Below, piece after piece: positions 9,186 through 17,718 of a stretch of DNA of 64,000 bases. The stretch comes from Thermostichus sp047461615 (GTDB lineage: Bacteria > Cyanobacteriota > Cyanobacteriia > Thermostichales > Thermostichaceae), in assembly GCF_047461615.1 (NCBI RefSeq), contig NZ_JANSHI010000014.1, forward strand, positions 1-64,000. Reading direction: 5' to 3'. Position 1 is the first letter of the stretch. Each line of letters opens with the position of its first letter. Under the pieces are notes generated by a model, which did no database searches, was not told where the DNA came from, and saw nothing but the letters and a program-made list of their open reading frames with translations. A program made the position numbers and the translations under genes.

Positions 9186-9767
9186 TCAGGAGGGAGGCGG
9201 CGGAGGGGCTTCGGCCGCTTCTTTCTCCGCTGCCCTAACCTGCTCTGTAGCCGCTTGCAAAGAAGACTGCAAGCTCTCCAGCTTTTCTCGGCTAGCGCGG
9301 TTTAGCCACGATTCGATGGCGTTCACCAAAAGCTGATCCCCCGAAAACCAGCCGCCACCATTCACAGCAAAGGCCAAGAAGATGGCCGCGTAGATAGCTG
9401 ATAGCTCCAGGTAGGAAACGCTGAAACCAGCCACCTTGATGTGGTGAAACATGGCCACCGCCATTGTTGCTACCAAGCTCAACGCGGCAGGCCGGGTGAA
9501 CAGGCCGAGGGCTACCAGGGGAGCCGCGATCAGTTCAGTGTAGGCAGCTACATAGGAGAAAAAGATTGGGAAGGGCAAGCCGATGACTTCTACGTAAGCC
9601 GCTGCAAACCCTTCGACATCCGCCAGTTTATCGAGGCCGTTGTGGATCATGAAGAGCCCTGCCACCCCCCGCAGGATTGTCCAGCCCACCTGAGACCACC
9701 GCGGGCCAACGCTGTCGTGACGCAGGACAGAAGTCAGCAGCCCGAGAAACCGCTGAAGGAGGGCCAT
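9186..9767 (-). CDS. DoxX-family membrane protein
   Basis: A protein of about 193 residues with four hydrophobic segments and the DoxX-type core GWTILRGVAGLFMIHNGLDKL. It ends in a charged alanine/glutamate-rich, probably coiled-coil tail finishing in APPPPPS. Family members are small inner-membrane proteins linked to thiol stress or quinone chemistry; the exact role here is unknown. The start is uncertain: ATG 9767 is preferred, but the frame is open further upstream (TTG at 9830) with protein-like sequence. Confidence 0.75.
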   Translation of the reverse strand: MALLQRFLGLLTSVLRHDSVGPRWSQVGWTILRGVAGLFMIHNGLDKLADVEGFAAAYVEVIGLPFPIFFSYVAAYTELIAAPLVALGLFTRPAALSLVATMAVAMFHHIKVAGFSVSYLELSAIYAAIFLAFAVNGGGWFSGDQLLVNAIESWLNRASREKLESLQSSLQAATEQVRAAEKEAAEAPPPPPS

Positions 9768-10080
9768 AGGGGAAACCTGCTCTGCTAAGGAACGTAAACT
9801 ACTGTAACGATTCTGAATGGTCTGCAGCAAGACGAAGCCGGAGCGTCGCCACTCCCGGTAGGAGAGGAGATCCCCTAAGGTTTGCCGGAGCAGTTCCCAA
9901 GGGGTACTGGCGCGGCTTTCCTGGCCAGCGATCCCTGTCTTCGTTCGCTTCTTGCGACTGCAGTCCGAAGTCCCCGTTCTGGCACAGCACCTGCTGCCGC
10001 AAGGAGCTCTTCTAGCGCTTCCGGCGTCGAGAGCAGATCCTGCGCCGTCTTTGGGCTAGGGCCCTCGACTCTCCACTGCC
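9768..10080. other. 313-bp stretch without an assigned gene between doxX-like gene and ribBA
   Basis: The minus strand here holds two overlapping open frames with protein-like composition. One continues the doxX-like frame upstream without an ATG (for example WELLRQTLGDLLSYREWRR). Another follows the end of ribBA (for example KTAQDLLSTPEALEELL) and has no good start. This could be a decayed or frameshifted gene, or an N-terminal extension. I saw no RNA gene or obvious terminator. Confidence 0.35.
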
Positions 10081-11322
10081 CTACCGTCCTAGACCGGAGT
10101 GGAGCTGCGGTTCAAACTTTCCGGTAAGAGAGCAGGAGGGCTCCATCTGCAAACTGAGATCCGACTCTTCCAGTAGCAGGGGCACCCGCTCGGCTACTTC
10201 CAGGCCAAATCCCCTCAAGCCGCTGATGTGGCGGGAGGTGTTGCTGATAAGACGCATCTTTCGCACCCCCACATCCCGCAAAATCTGGGCGCCAATGCCG
10301 TAATCGCGCAGGTCCATTGCCCCTGCTGGCACCGTCTCGGCAAGACCTAGATCCTGCCGGGCATAGGACTGAATTTGCTCGATGAGGCTAAGCTCTGGGC
10401 GCCGCAGGTACACCAGCACCCCCTTGCCCTGGTGGTCGATCATCTTCAGGGCAGCAGTCAGTTGGCGACGACAGTCGCAGCGCAGGGATCCCAATGCATC
10501 CCCCAGGGGGCACTCCGCTTGCACACGCACCAGGACAGGCTCGGCGGCAAATTGGGTCGGATCCCCCTTCACAAGCGCTAGGTGTTCTACCTGGTTGAGG
10601 GTGTCGCGGTAGCCGTAGACCTGAAACTGGCCAAACTCCGTCGGCAGGGTGGCGGTAGCCCCACGATGGACCAACCGCTCCGTGCGCAGCCGGTACTCGA
10701 TGAGATGGGCAATGGTGATGATCTTAAGATTGTGCTTGCGAGCAAACTCAACCAACTGGGGCAAGCGAGCCATGGAGCCATCCGGGTTTTGGATCTCGCA
10801 GAGCACGCCTGCCGGGTAAAGCCCTGCCAATAAGGCCAAATCCACCGCTGCTTCGGTGTGCCCGGCCCGCTTGAGTACCCCACCTTCTCTTGCCCGCAAG
10901 GGAAAGACATGCCCCGGTCGGCGCAGGTCTTCCGGCCGCGTATGGGGATGGATGGCCGCCTGGATGGTACGAGCGCGATCGGCAGCGGAAATGCCTGTGG
11001 AAACCCCTAACTCTGGCCCGGCATCGATGCTGACCGTAAAGGCAGTCTGGTTGCTGTCAGTGTTCTGCCCCACCATCAGCGGGATCTTCAGCTCGTCGAG
11101 GCGGGATCCCTGCATGGCTAGACAGATAAGACCCCGCCCATGGGTGGCCATGAAGTTGATCACCTCTGGCGTGGCAAACTGGGCAGCACAGATGAGATCC
11201 CCTTCGTTTTCCCGATTCTCGTCATCGACCACGATGACCATGCGGCCACCCCTAAGGTCTTCCAGGGCTTCGGGGATGGAGTGGAAGAGGGTTTCCGTCT
11301 CCGCTGGCAAAATGGCGCTCAT
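10081..11322 (-). CDS. ribBA: Bifunctional 3,4-dihydroxy-2-butanone-4-phosphate synthase / GTP cyclohydrolase II
   Basis: A two-domain enzyme of about 413 residues providing both precursors of riboflavin. Residues about 10-205 are the RibB domain, with MVIVVDDENRENEGDLICAA and SIDAGPELGVSTGISAADRA. Residues about 215-400 are GTP cyclohydrolase II, with the zinc-binding set ECPLGDALGSLRCDCRRQL and LRDYGIGAQILRDVGVRKM. Start placed at ATG 11322 from family alignment; a GTG at 11364 adds 14 residues. The C-terminus is short compared with some cyanobacterial homologues of about 550 residues. Confidence 0.93.
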   Translation of the reverse strand: MSAILPAETETLFHSIPEALEDLRGGRMVIVVDDENRENEGDLICAAQFATPEVINFMATHGRGLICLAMQGSRLDELKIPLMVGQNTDSNQTAFTVSIDAGPELGVSTGISAADRARTIQAAIHPHTRPEDLRRPGHVFPLRAREGGVLKRAGHTEAAVDLALLAGLYPAGVLCEIQNPDGSMARLPQLVEFARKHNLKIITIAHLIEYRLRTERLVHRGATATLPTEFGQFQVYGYRDTLNQVEHLALVKGDPTQFAAEPVLVRVQAECPLGDALGSLRCDCRRQLTAALKMIDHQGKGVLVYLRRPELSLIEQIQSYARQDLGLAETVPAGAMDLRDYGIGAQILRDVGVRKMRLISNTSRHISGLRGFGLEVAERVPLLLEESDLSLQMEPSCSLTGKFEPQLHSGLGR

Positions 11323-11389
11323 GGGGGTAAAAAGAGCCCTCCAGTCTATCCTAGGGCGGACCACCAGGGAGGGCCAGAGCTATGGACTA

Positions 11390-12550
11390 CTAGTATTTGG
11401 GAATGGAGGGATCGTAGGCTTCAGCCCAGGCGAGGATACCACCGCGCAGGTTTTTCCCCTCGATCCCGGCTGCCTTCAGGATCTTCAAGGCTTTGGCCGA
11501 GCGCACCCCACTTTTGCAGTGGACGACTAGCTCCGAGCCGTTGAGAAGCCGCCGCACCTGCTCCACTCCATCTCCATTTTCAATCTGGGGCAACGGGATC
11601 AAGTGAGCACCTGGAATCCGGCCCAGCTCCCACTCGTTGGGATTGCGCACATCGACAAGCACAAAATCCTTGCCGGCATCCATCCATGCTTTCAGCTCGT
11701 CTACCGTGATCTCGGGGATTTCTGCCTGTTCTCCAGCCCGCGCTTGCGGGATGCCGCAGAACTGCTCGTAGTCGATGAGCCGGGTAATGGGCGGGGTGTC
11801 AGGATTCTTGCGCAGCTTTAGCTCGCGGAAGCTCATCTTCAGGGCATCGTAAAGGAGTAGCCGCCCGCTTAGCGTCGTGCCGATGCCCAGCAGGATTTTC
11901 ACGGTCTCAGTTGCCTGGATGAGGCCGATGATGCCCGGGAGGATCCCCAACACCCCCCCCTCAGCACAGGAGGGCACCAAGCCTGGCGGGGGTGGCTCGG
12001 GGTAGAGGTCGCGGTAGTTGGGACCGCCCTCGTAGTTGAAAACCGTTGCCTGCCCCTCGAAACGGAAGATGGAGCCGTAGACGTTGGGCTTGCCCGTTAA
12101 AACACAGGCATCGTTGACCAGGTAGCGGGTGGGGAAATTGTCAGTGCCATCGACAATCACGTCGTAGTTGGCAAACAGCTCTAGGGCATTGTCAGCCTTC
12201 AGGGCGGTGTTGTAGACATCCACCTGGCAGTAGGGGTTGATCTCCAGGATGCGGTTTTTGGCCGATTCCACCTTGGGCTTGCCCACCCAGGAGGTGCCGT
12301 GGATGACCTGCCGCTGCAGGTTGGACACGTCAACCACATCAAAGTCAACAATGCCAATCCGCCCCACGCCGGCTGCGGCCAAGTAAAGCAGCAGGGGCGA
12401 GCCAAGACCGCCTGTGCCAATGCACAACACCTTGCCCGCCTTTAGCCGCTTCTGCCCTTCCAGGCCCACCTCCGGCAGGATCAAATGGCGGGAAAATCGC
12501 TCCATCTCCTCGCGGGAGAGCGTGACTTGGCTGGTGTCTAGGTTCAACAT
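11390..12550 (-). CDS. moeB: MoeB/ThiF-type adenylyltransferase with C-terminal rhodanese domain
   Basis: A 386-residue E1-like enzyme. The N-terminal ThiF domain has RHLILPEVGLEGQ and the ATP loop GTGGLGSP, followed by DGTDNFPTRYL. From about residue 270 a rhodanese domain begins, with FVLVDVRNPNEWELG and the active-site loop VHCKSGVRSA. The family adenylates the C-terminal glycine of a small ubiquitin-like sulfur carrier and then loads sulfur on it. The carrier gene lies immediately upstream, with 2 bases between its stop and this ATG. The start at 12550 is supported by GGAGGG lying inside the end of the upstream gene. It could serve molybdopterin, thiamin or cysteine synthesis. Confidence 0.9.
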   Translation of the reverse strand: MLNLDTSQVTLSREEMERFSRHLILPEVGLEGQKRLKAGKVLCIGTGGLGSPLLLYLAAAGVGRIGIVDFDVVDVSNLQRQVIHGTSWVGKPKVESAKNRILEINPYCQVDVYNTALKADNALELFANYDVIVDGTDNFPTRYLVNDACVLTGKPNVYGSIFRFEGQATVFNYEGGPNYRDLYPEPPPPGLVPSCAEGGVLGILPGIIGLIQATETVKILLGIGTTLSGRLLLYDALKMSFRELKLRKNPDTPPITRLIDYEQFCGIPQARAGEQAEIPEITVDELKAWMDAGKDFVLVDVRNPNEWELGRIPGAHLIPLPQIENGDGVEQVRRLLNGSELVVHCKSGVRSAKALKILKAAGIEGKNLRGGILAWAEAYDPSIPKY

Positions 12551-12552
12551 GG

Positions 12553-12834
12553 TCACCACCCTCCGGCAATGGCAGGAACAATGCTAATGACAGCCTCTTC
12601 GCCTACAGGGGTGTCATCGCCCTGGGCCAAGTTGCGCACGTCCTCGTCATTGAGGTAGACGTTGACGAAGTTGCGCAGCTTGCCATCCTCCGTGTAGAGG
12701 TGCCGCTTGAGCTCACTGTAGCGGGTAACTAGGTTGCGCATCACCTCGCCAACGCTGCTACCTTCGATTTCGACCGCTTCCAGATTGTCGGTGTAAGGCC
12801 GCAAGGGGGCAGGGATCAAGATCTTGGTTGCCAT
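12553..12834 (-). CDS. MoaD/ThiS-family sulfur-carrier protein ending in GGW
   Basis: A 93-residue ubiquitin-like protein starting MATKILIPAPLRPYTDN. The C-terminus reads SIVPAIAGGW. Working carriers end in a free Gly-Gly, so the extra Trp must be removed before adenylation. The JAMM metallopeptidase encoded just upstream of this gene (12946-13419, same strand) is an obvious candidate, by analogy with QbsD/QbsE and the Mec+/CysO systems. The ATG at 12834 is chosen because it begins the conserved fold. The gene is followed 2 bases later by its likely E1 enzyme. Confidence 0.85.
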   Translation of the reverse strand: MATKILIPAPLRPYTDNLEAVEIEGSSVGEVMRNLVTRYSELKRHLYTEDGKLRNFVNVYLNDEDVRNLAQGDDTPVGEEAVISIVPAIAGGW

Positions 12835-12945
12835 AGGGGTTCGGGAAAAGAGTCTAGCGATCTTGAGGGAACACTTGAGGCTCTGGGATCCTCTGGCCAA
12901 CTCTCCAGTCCAGACTACCGCTTTGCTCCCCAGCCAAAGAGAGGC

Positions 12946-13419
12946 TTAGAGCAAGGCAGGGGATGCCTCCGCCCAAACCTGGATGGGCTCCCGCTGCAGT
13001 TGTTCCTGCTCGTCCAAAACCCAGCTGGCCACCTCCTCTGCTTTGCCCTCGCGCACGCTGACGATCACGCAGGAAAAGCCCCAGGGGAAAGCATGCTGCC
13101 GATCGAACTCGGAGGGGAGGGCAGGGTGGTTGGGATGGGAATGGTAGGTGCCTAGGATCCCTAGGCCCTTGCCACGAGCATAGTCGCTGGCTCGCTTGAA
13201 GTCAGCTGGCTCGATCAAGAAACGACGGCGGCTGGACTCCCCATCCGCCAAGGGGTTTTCAGCCTGATCCCAGCTGTTGGCCACCGGCCAAAGCTCGTGG
13301 ACGAGCTTGTCAGATCCCTTGAGCTCGCCAATTAGAATGCCGCAGCCCTCGTAGGGGAAGGCCTGTTCGCCGTGTTGGCGGATGGCGTGGAGGTGCTCTG
13401 CCGAAAGGTAGAGGGCCAT
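12946..13419 (-). CDS. JAMM/MPN (M67) metallopeptidase, Mec+-like
   Basis: A 157-residue zinc peptidase. The zinc motif HSHPNHPALPSEFD gives the H-x-H-x7-S-x2-D signature, and an N-terminal Glu in YEGCGILIG supplies the catalytic acid. Bacterial members in this context trim residues from the C-terminus of ubiquitin-like sulfur carriers, or release cysteine from them. It lies 111 bases upstream of the carrier gene on the same strand, followed by the MoeB-rhodanese gene, so the three look like one functional set. Confidence 0.9.
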   Translation of the reverse strand: MALYLSAEHLHAIRQHGEQAFPYEGCGILIGELKGSDKLVHELWPVANSWDQAENPLADGESSRRRFLIEPADFKRASDYARGKGLGILGTYHSHPNHPALPSEFDRQHAFPWGFSCVIVSVREGKAEEVASWVLDEQEQLQREPIQVWAEASPALL

Positions 13420-13557
13420 GAATCCCGCCTTTGCCGATGGAATTATCGTCCTTTATTCTGGCACAAATGGGCCCGGGCGTATCCTCCCCCCTCTGCTTGC
13501 GCCAGCGGTGTAGAGCACGGAAAACGCCGCTTGTCGCGCCCTGGGGTTATCCTGCAG

Positions 13558-13845
13558 CTACTCCGAGCCGCTGTGGCGGGAGGCCGGCGCTGGAGGGATA
13601 AGAGGCAGGTAGTGGGGGCAGCCCTGACAGGGCCCCTGGGGATTGACCGCGCAGCGCAACCATGCCGATCGAGCGCTAAAGGCACAGGAGGGATCCCCTA
13701 GCGGTTGGCCAAACTCTCCAGCACGCTGGCGGCGCAGCAATACCACTTGTCGGCGCCAGTCCCGCAAAAATCGGCTATAGGCGTGTTCTTGCCAGCGGCG
13801 CTTGGCTGCATGTTGTAAGAGTTGGGCGGTGAGGTGATCCACCAT
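13558..13845 (-). CDS. Small Cys-containing protein (DUF6464-like)
   Basis: A 95-residue basic protein with an N-terminal helix rich in Arg and Gln, then LRCAVNPQGPCQGCPHY, which carries three closely spaced Cys. I recall very similar CAVNP-GPC-GC segments in a conserved cyanobacterial family (DUF6464), but this is from memory. The cysteines could bind a metal or an Fe-S cluster. Start is ATG 13845; no strong ribosome site is seen. Function unknown. Confidence 0.6.
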   Translation of the reverse strand: MVDHLTAQLLQHAAKRRWQEHAYSRFLRDWRRQVVLLRRQRAGEFGQPLGDPSCAFSARSAWLRCAVNPQGPCQGCPHYLPLIPPAPASRHSGSE

Positions 13846-14065
13846 AAAAGGCCAAAAGGCAAGGAGTCGTGTTGGATTGGCCTAGATCCTCAGGATGGCA
13901 CACCTTAGTAAGGGGAGGGAAAAATTGCAAACTCTCTTTGCCCTGGGGATAAGCTGCCTATGATGGTATGGGGCAAGCTAGCTTTGATTTCTAGGAAGTT
14001 GCAGCGAGCCCCAGCCGCTAGGAGATCCCGGCAAGCTGGCTTCTGAGAGGAGTATCGAGGTTGTG

Positions 14066-15025
14066 ATGAAAGGCGCCTGCGGCTCAGAGCAATGGCAAAA
14101 CCCAAAAGCCATCTCTGAAAGTCTTCCCCCCTCTCCTCCGGATTACCTAATCCGAGGTACGGCGGCAGAAGACAACATTCGCGTGGTGAGCGTTGTTTCC
14201 ACTCAGGCAGTCCAGGAAGCGCGGGAGCGGCACCAGCTCTCCTATGTAGCAACAGTGGCGCTGGGGCGAGCCATGAGTGCAGCCCTACTGCTGGCGGCTG
14301 ACCTGAAGGAACCCCAAGCCCGGATTGGCCTGCAAATTAGGGGCAATGGCCCCCTTGGTGGCATTCACGTCGATGCCGGCGTGGACGGTACAGTGCGCGG
14401 CTACGTGAGCAACCCGGCTATTGAACTTCCCCTCACCCCTGAGGGCAAGTTGGATGTGGGCCAGGCGGTTGGGCGCTACGGCTATTTGCACGTCGTGCGG
14501 GACTTAGGCTACGGCCAGCCCTACACCAGCACTGTAGAGCTGGTTTCAGGAGAAGTGGGAGATGACGTCAGCTACTACCTCACTTCCTCTGAGCAGATCC
14601 CCTCAGCGGTTCTGCTGGGGGTGAGCCTCGATTCCCAGCGAGTCCGTGCTGCCGGTGGAGTGCTGGTGCAGCTCCTGCCAGGCGCGCCGGCCAACTTGAT
14701 CTCGGAGATAGAGTCTCGGCTAAGCCAGGTGGAGGAATTCACCCCCCAACTGGCCCGCGGTAAAGCTTTGCAGGAGCTGCTAGAAATTTGGCTAGGTGAC
14801 TTGGATCTCAAGCTAGCGCCAGAGGTGCTCCCTGTCCGCTTCCATTGCCCCTGCAATTCCGAGCGGGTGAAGGGGGCACTGCGCATGCTAGAGCGGGATG
14901 AGCTCCTGGAGATGATCCAAACCGATGGGGGGGCGGAGGTGGTTTGCCAATTCTGCAACAAGGTCTACCGCCTTTCCGAAGGCGAGCTGCGCTCGATTGT
15001 GGCTGAGATGTCGGCCAGCCAGTGA
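14066..15025 (+). CDS. hslO: Redox-regulated chaperone Hsp33
   Basis: A 319-residue holdase chaperone that is activated by oxidation. The N-terminal domain starts near DYLIRGTAAEDNIRVV and contains GNGPLGGIHVDA and YTSTVELVSGE. The C-terminal redox switch has the zinc cysteines in FHCPCNSER and CQFCNKVY, i.e. C-x-C followed by C-x2-C. All four thiols are present, so the protein should be functional. A 20-residue N-terminal extension precedes the core. The GTG at 14063 directly before ATG 14066 is an alternative start. Confidence 0.95.
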   Translation: MKGACGSEQWQNPKAISESLPPSPPDYLIRGTAAEDNIRVVSVVSTQAVQEARERHQLSYVATVALGRAMSAALLLAADLKEPQARIGLQIRGNGPLGGIHVDAGVDGTVRGYVSNPAIELPLTPEGKLDVGQAVGRYGYLHVVRDLGYGQPYTSTVELVSGEVGDDVSYYLTSSEQIPSAVLLGVSLDSQRVRAAGGVLVQLLPGAPANLISEIESRLSQVEEFTPQLARGKALQELLEIWLGDLDLKLAPEVLPVRFHCPCNSERVKGALRMLERDELLEMIQTDGGAEVVCQFCNKVYRLSEGELRSIVAEMSASQ

Positions 15026-15039
15026 GGGTAAGGATTGAG

Positions 15040-15051
15040 TTTGTCGACAAA
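15040..15051. other. Perfect 12-bp palindrome TTTGTCGACAAA
   Basis: A perfect 12-base palindrome 14 bases after the hslO stop and about 190 bases before the glycosyltransferase gene. It could be an operator or part of a transcription stop region with the hairpin that follows at 15059-15080. Confidence 0.4.
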
Positions 15052-15058
15052 TCTTGGT

Positions 15059-15080
15059 GGACAAGCTTTCATCCTTGTCC
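15059..15080 (+). terminator. Hairpin after hslO
   Basis: GGACAAG (15059-15065) and CTTGTCC (15074-15080) form a perfect 7-bp stem with an 8-base loop, followed by TAGATTACTT. The T content after the stem is low, so it may be a weak terminator. Confidence 0.4.
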
Positions 15081-15238
15081 TAGATTACTTACCAGGCCGA
15101 TGGCAAGAGCCAATCTCGTGGGCGGGTCAAAGGCTCAATTAGGTGGGAGGCCAAAAGCGGCAACAGTGGCTTAAAGTCCCCCCTGGCCCAGCGCTCAACA
15201 CAAGAGTTGCTAGAGAAAGAATCCCTACTTTTTTTCCG

Positions 15239-16246
15239 ATGTCTCCCCTTACTCCTGAGCTCTCGGTTGTCATCCCCTGCAAGAATGAGGCAGACAACCT
15301 AGAGTCCCTGTTTGAGCGCTTGCAGCTCACCTTGGATCCCCTGGGGATCCCCTACGAGGTTATCTGTGTCAACGACGGCAGCCAGGACGACACCCTAGAA
15401 AAGCTCATTGCTTTCCATCGCCGCGATCCTCGCATCAAGGTGGTCAACCTTTCCCGCTGTTTTGGCAAGGAGATTGCCCTCACGGCGGGTCTGGATTATG
15501 CCTCCGGCAGGGCTGTTGTTCCCATCGACGCTGACCTGCAAGACCCACCCGAGCTGATCCCCCAGATGCTGCAGCTATGGCGGCAAGGGTACCAGGTGGT
15601 CTACGCTGTGCGCCGCAGTCGCCAAGGGGAAAGCTGGCTAAAACGCCTAACGGCCAACGGGTTTTACTGGGTGATCGAGCAGCTGAGCCAGGTGCCGATC
15701 CCGCGCAATACGGGGGATTTTCGCCTCTTGGATCGGCAGGTGGTGGATGCTATCAAGCAACTGCGGGAGCGCACCCGCTTCATGAAGGGGATCTTCGCCT
15801 GGGTGGGCTACCGCCAGGTGGCCATTTTTTACGACCGCGCCCCCCGTTTTCGCGGCAAAAGCCAGTGGAATTACTGGCGGCTGTGGAACTTGGCTATAGA
15901 AGGCATCACCTCTTTTAGCTCTTGGCCGCTGCGGGTGTGGAGCTATCTGGGCTTGGGGATCTCGCTAGCCGCTCTGCTGTATGGCCTTTTCCTCGTCGTC
16001 CGTACCTTGCTGTTTGGATCCGACGTGCCTGGCTACGCCTCTTTGGCCGTGATGATCTTGTTTTTGGGCGGGATCCAGTTGATTAGCCTAGGCGTGATTG
16101 GAGAGTACTTGGGCCGCGTTTTTGAAGAGGTCAAGGGCCGCCCTTTGTACCTAGTCAATGGCACCTTTGGGCTGGAGAGCTCCCCCCCTTTGCCTGCAGC
16201 AGAGTCCCAATCCATCTACAGCTCCAGTTCGCTGCCTAGCCAATAG
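15239..16246 (+). CDS. GT2-family glycosyltransferase (GtrB / dolichyl-phosphate-sugar-synthase-like)
   Basis: A 335-residue membrane-anchored glycosyltransferase. The catalytic domain starts with LSVVIPCKNEADNLE and contains the nucleotide-sugar/metal motif DADLQDPPEL and then NTGDFRLLDRQVVDA. Two hydrophobic segments (about residues 245-310) anchor the C-terminus. Such enzymes transfer a sugar from UDP or GDP to undecaprenyl (or dolichyl) phosphate for glycan modification. The first conserved residues follow ATG 15239; an upstream in-frame start at 15143 would add 32 unconserved residues. Donor sugar unknown. Confidence 0.88.
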   Translation: MSPLTPELSVVIPCKNEADNLESLFERLQLTLDPLGIPYEVICVNDGSQDDTLEKLIAFHRRDPRIKVVNLSRCFGKEIALTAGLDYASGRAVVPIDADLQDPPELIPQMLQLWRQGYQVVYAVRRSRQGESWLKRLTANGFYWVIEQLSQVPIPRNTGDFRLLDRQVVDAIKQLRERTRFMKGIFAWVGYRQVAIFYDRAPRFRGKSQWNYWRLWNLAIEGITSFSSWPLRVWSYLGLGISLAALLYGLFLVVRTLLFGSDVPGYASLAVMILFLGGIQLISLGVIGEYLGRVFEEVKGRPLYLVNGTFGLESSPPLPAAESQSIYSSSSLPSQ

Positions 16247-16255
16247 GAGCGGCCC

Positions 16256-17482
16256 TCACTCTTTTAGAGCAGTGCGCCTAGAGGCCGCATATTGTCGGTA
16301 CTCGCGCACAAAGATCTCCTGCACTTCCTTTTGGGAGAGCTGGATCCCTCGAATTTCAGCACGAGCAATGGCTTTCATCAGCTCAATGTAAGCCAAGCCC
16401 AGGGAAAGGGTGAGGGTGGCTGCTGTGGTGGATTGGATAATGCCGCCTGCAAGGGATCCCGCGCCAGGAATCATCTTTAGCAAGTTGGAGACAATCGCCC
16501 GCCCAGTGACCACTGCGCCCCCAATGCCCGCCAGACTCGCTATCAGAGAGTAGTAAAAAGAAGGAGAAGCTTTGTAGCCAAAGATAAAGCTAATATTGGC
16601 AATCATGCCCACTTGTGACGCTACCAGTAGAGGGGCATCCGCAAAAGGAAGGGGTGCGGCCCCGATGAACGCTGCGCTAGCCACATAGGCCGACACATAC
16701 TTAAAAGCAGCATCAGCTTTGAGATCTACCCGCAACAACTGCTGCCGGATGAAAGCAAGGCGAGCGGCTTCCGGCAGTAGCTCCGACGTACAGCCAATCA
16801 GGTGCTCCAGCCCATGGGCGGGTATGGTGAGGTGTCGGTTAATGACCTTGTCCCGGGCCAAAACAGGAACGATGTAGCGAACGGGCAGATTTTGGCGCTG
16901 CAAGTACTGGAAAAACTCGCTCTCTTCGGGATTTGGGTATTCCAGACATTGGGTCAAGACCAGGATGACTGGCACATCTTTGAGTTCTAACTCTCTTAGC
17001 CACTCGCGCTCGGTTTCCTCCAGCCGCTTTAGCTCGTGGTGGATGCAATACCAAACAATGTGAATGTGATGTTTGGGATCCTTAAAGCGCAGCTCGTCGA
17101 TGAGTTGGGCCACCTCGAGACGGATTTGGGTATTTTGTTCTCCCGCCAATTCCATGCCAGGTGTATCGTAGATGGTAATTGGGCAACCCTGCTTCGAGTA
17201 CTTGCGAATGTGGCGGGTAACAGGGCTGCCAACTCCAGTGCGGGCCAGCTCGTCTTTAAACACCGCGTTAACTAAAGTGCTTTTGCCCACCCCGCTTTTG
17301 CCAATCACCAGGACGTTGCAATGGCCCATTTCGGCCTCCGCCTCTAGCAGGCTCTCTTGGAGCAGGTAGCCGGCCCAACCTTCTGGGTTCCCCTCTTGCC
17401 CCCGAGCACGCGCAACAGCCCGCTGGGTCACGTGAATAAGTCTTTCAATCCAGGAGGGCATTCTCGCCTCCGTCCGCGACAT
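16256..17482 (-). CDS. GTPase with C-terminal DUF697 membrane domain
   Basis: A 408-residue protein. The N-terminal Era-like G domain has the P-loop IGKSGVGKSTLVNAVF and the G3 motif DTPGM. The place expected for the NKxD specificity motif reads LVLTQCLEY, so the Asp is absent and nucleotide specificity may differ. The C-terminal half contains hydrophobic helices (AAFIGAAPLPFADAPLL, LAGIGGAVVTGRAIV) typical of DUF697/YcjF-type domains, suggesting membrane association. Cyanobacteria have several such proteins with no settled function. Its stop lies 10 bases from the convergent glycosyltransferase stop. Confidence 0.82.
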   Translation of the reverse strand: MSRTEARMPSWIERLIHVTQRAVARARGQEGNPEGWAGYLLQESLLEAEAEMGHCNVLVIGKSGVGKSTLVNAVFKDELARTGVGSPVTRHIRKYSKQGCPITIYDTPGMELAGEQNTQIRLEVAQLIDELRFKDPKHHIHIVWYCIHHELKRLEETEREWLRELELKDVPVILVLTQCLEYPNPEESEFFQYLQRQNLPVRYIVPVLARDKVINRHLTIPAHGLEHLIGCTSELLPEAARLAFIRQQLLRVDLKADAAFKYVSAYVASAAFIGAAPLPFADAPLLVASQVGMIANISFIFGYKASPSFYYSLIASLAGIGGAVVTGRAIVSNLLKMIPGAGSLAGGIIQSTTAATLTLSLGLAYIELMKAIARAEIRGIQLSQKEVQEIFVREYRQYAASRRTALKE

Positions 17483-17718
17483 GATCTTTCCCCAGTGAGG
17501 GTCGGTACGGGATCCCTAATCCAGTGTGCCATCCTCTCCCCCACAGTTTCTGCCCCTGGCGCTTGTTCAAGAAGCTTTATTGAGAGCTATTCACAAGAGC
17601 TACTGGTTTGCCCTATGCTGGGGAAAAGTCAACACCGAAAACCCCTGCGTCGACTCAATCAACTCCATTGGGTAGTCTGGGTAGATAGCTGTATCCTCAC
17701 TTTGGAGAACCCTGCCCT

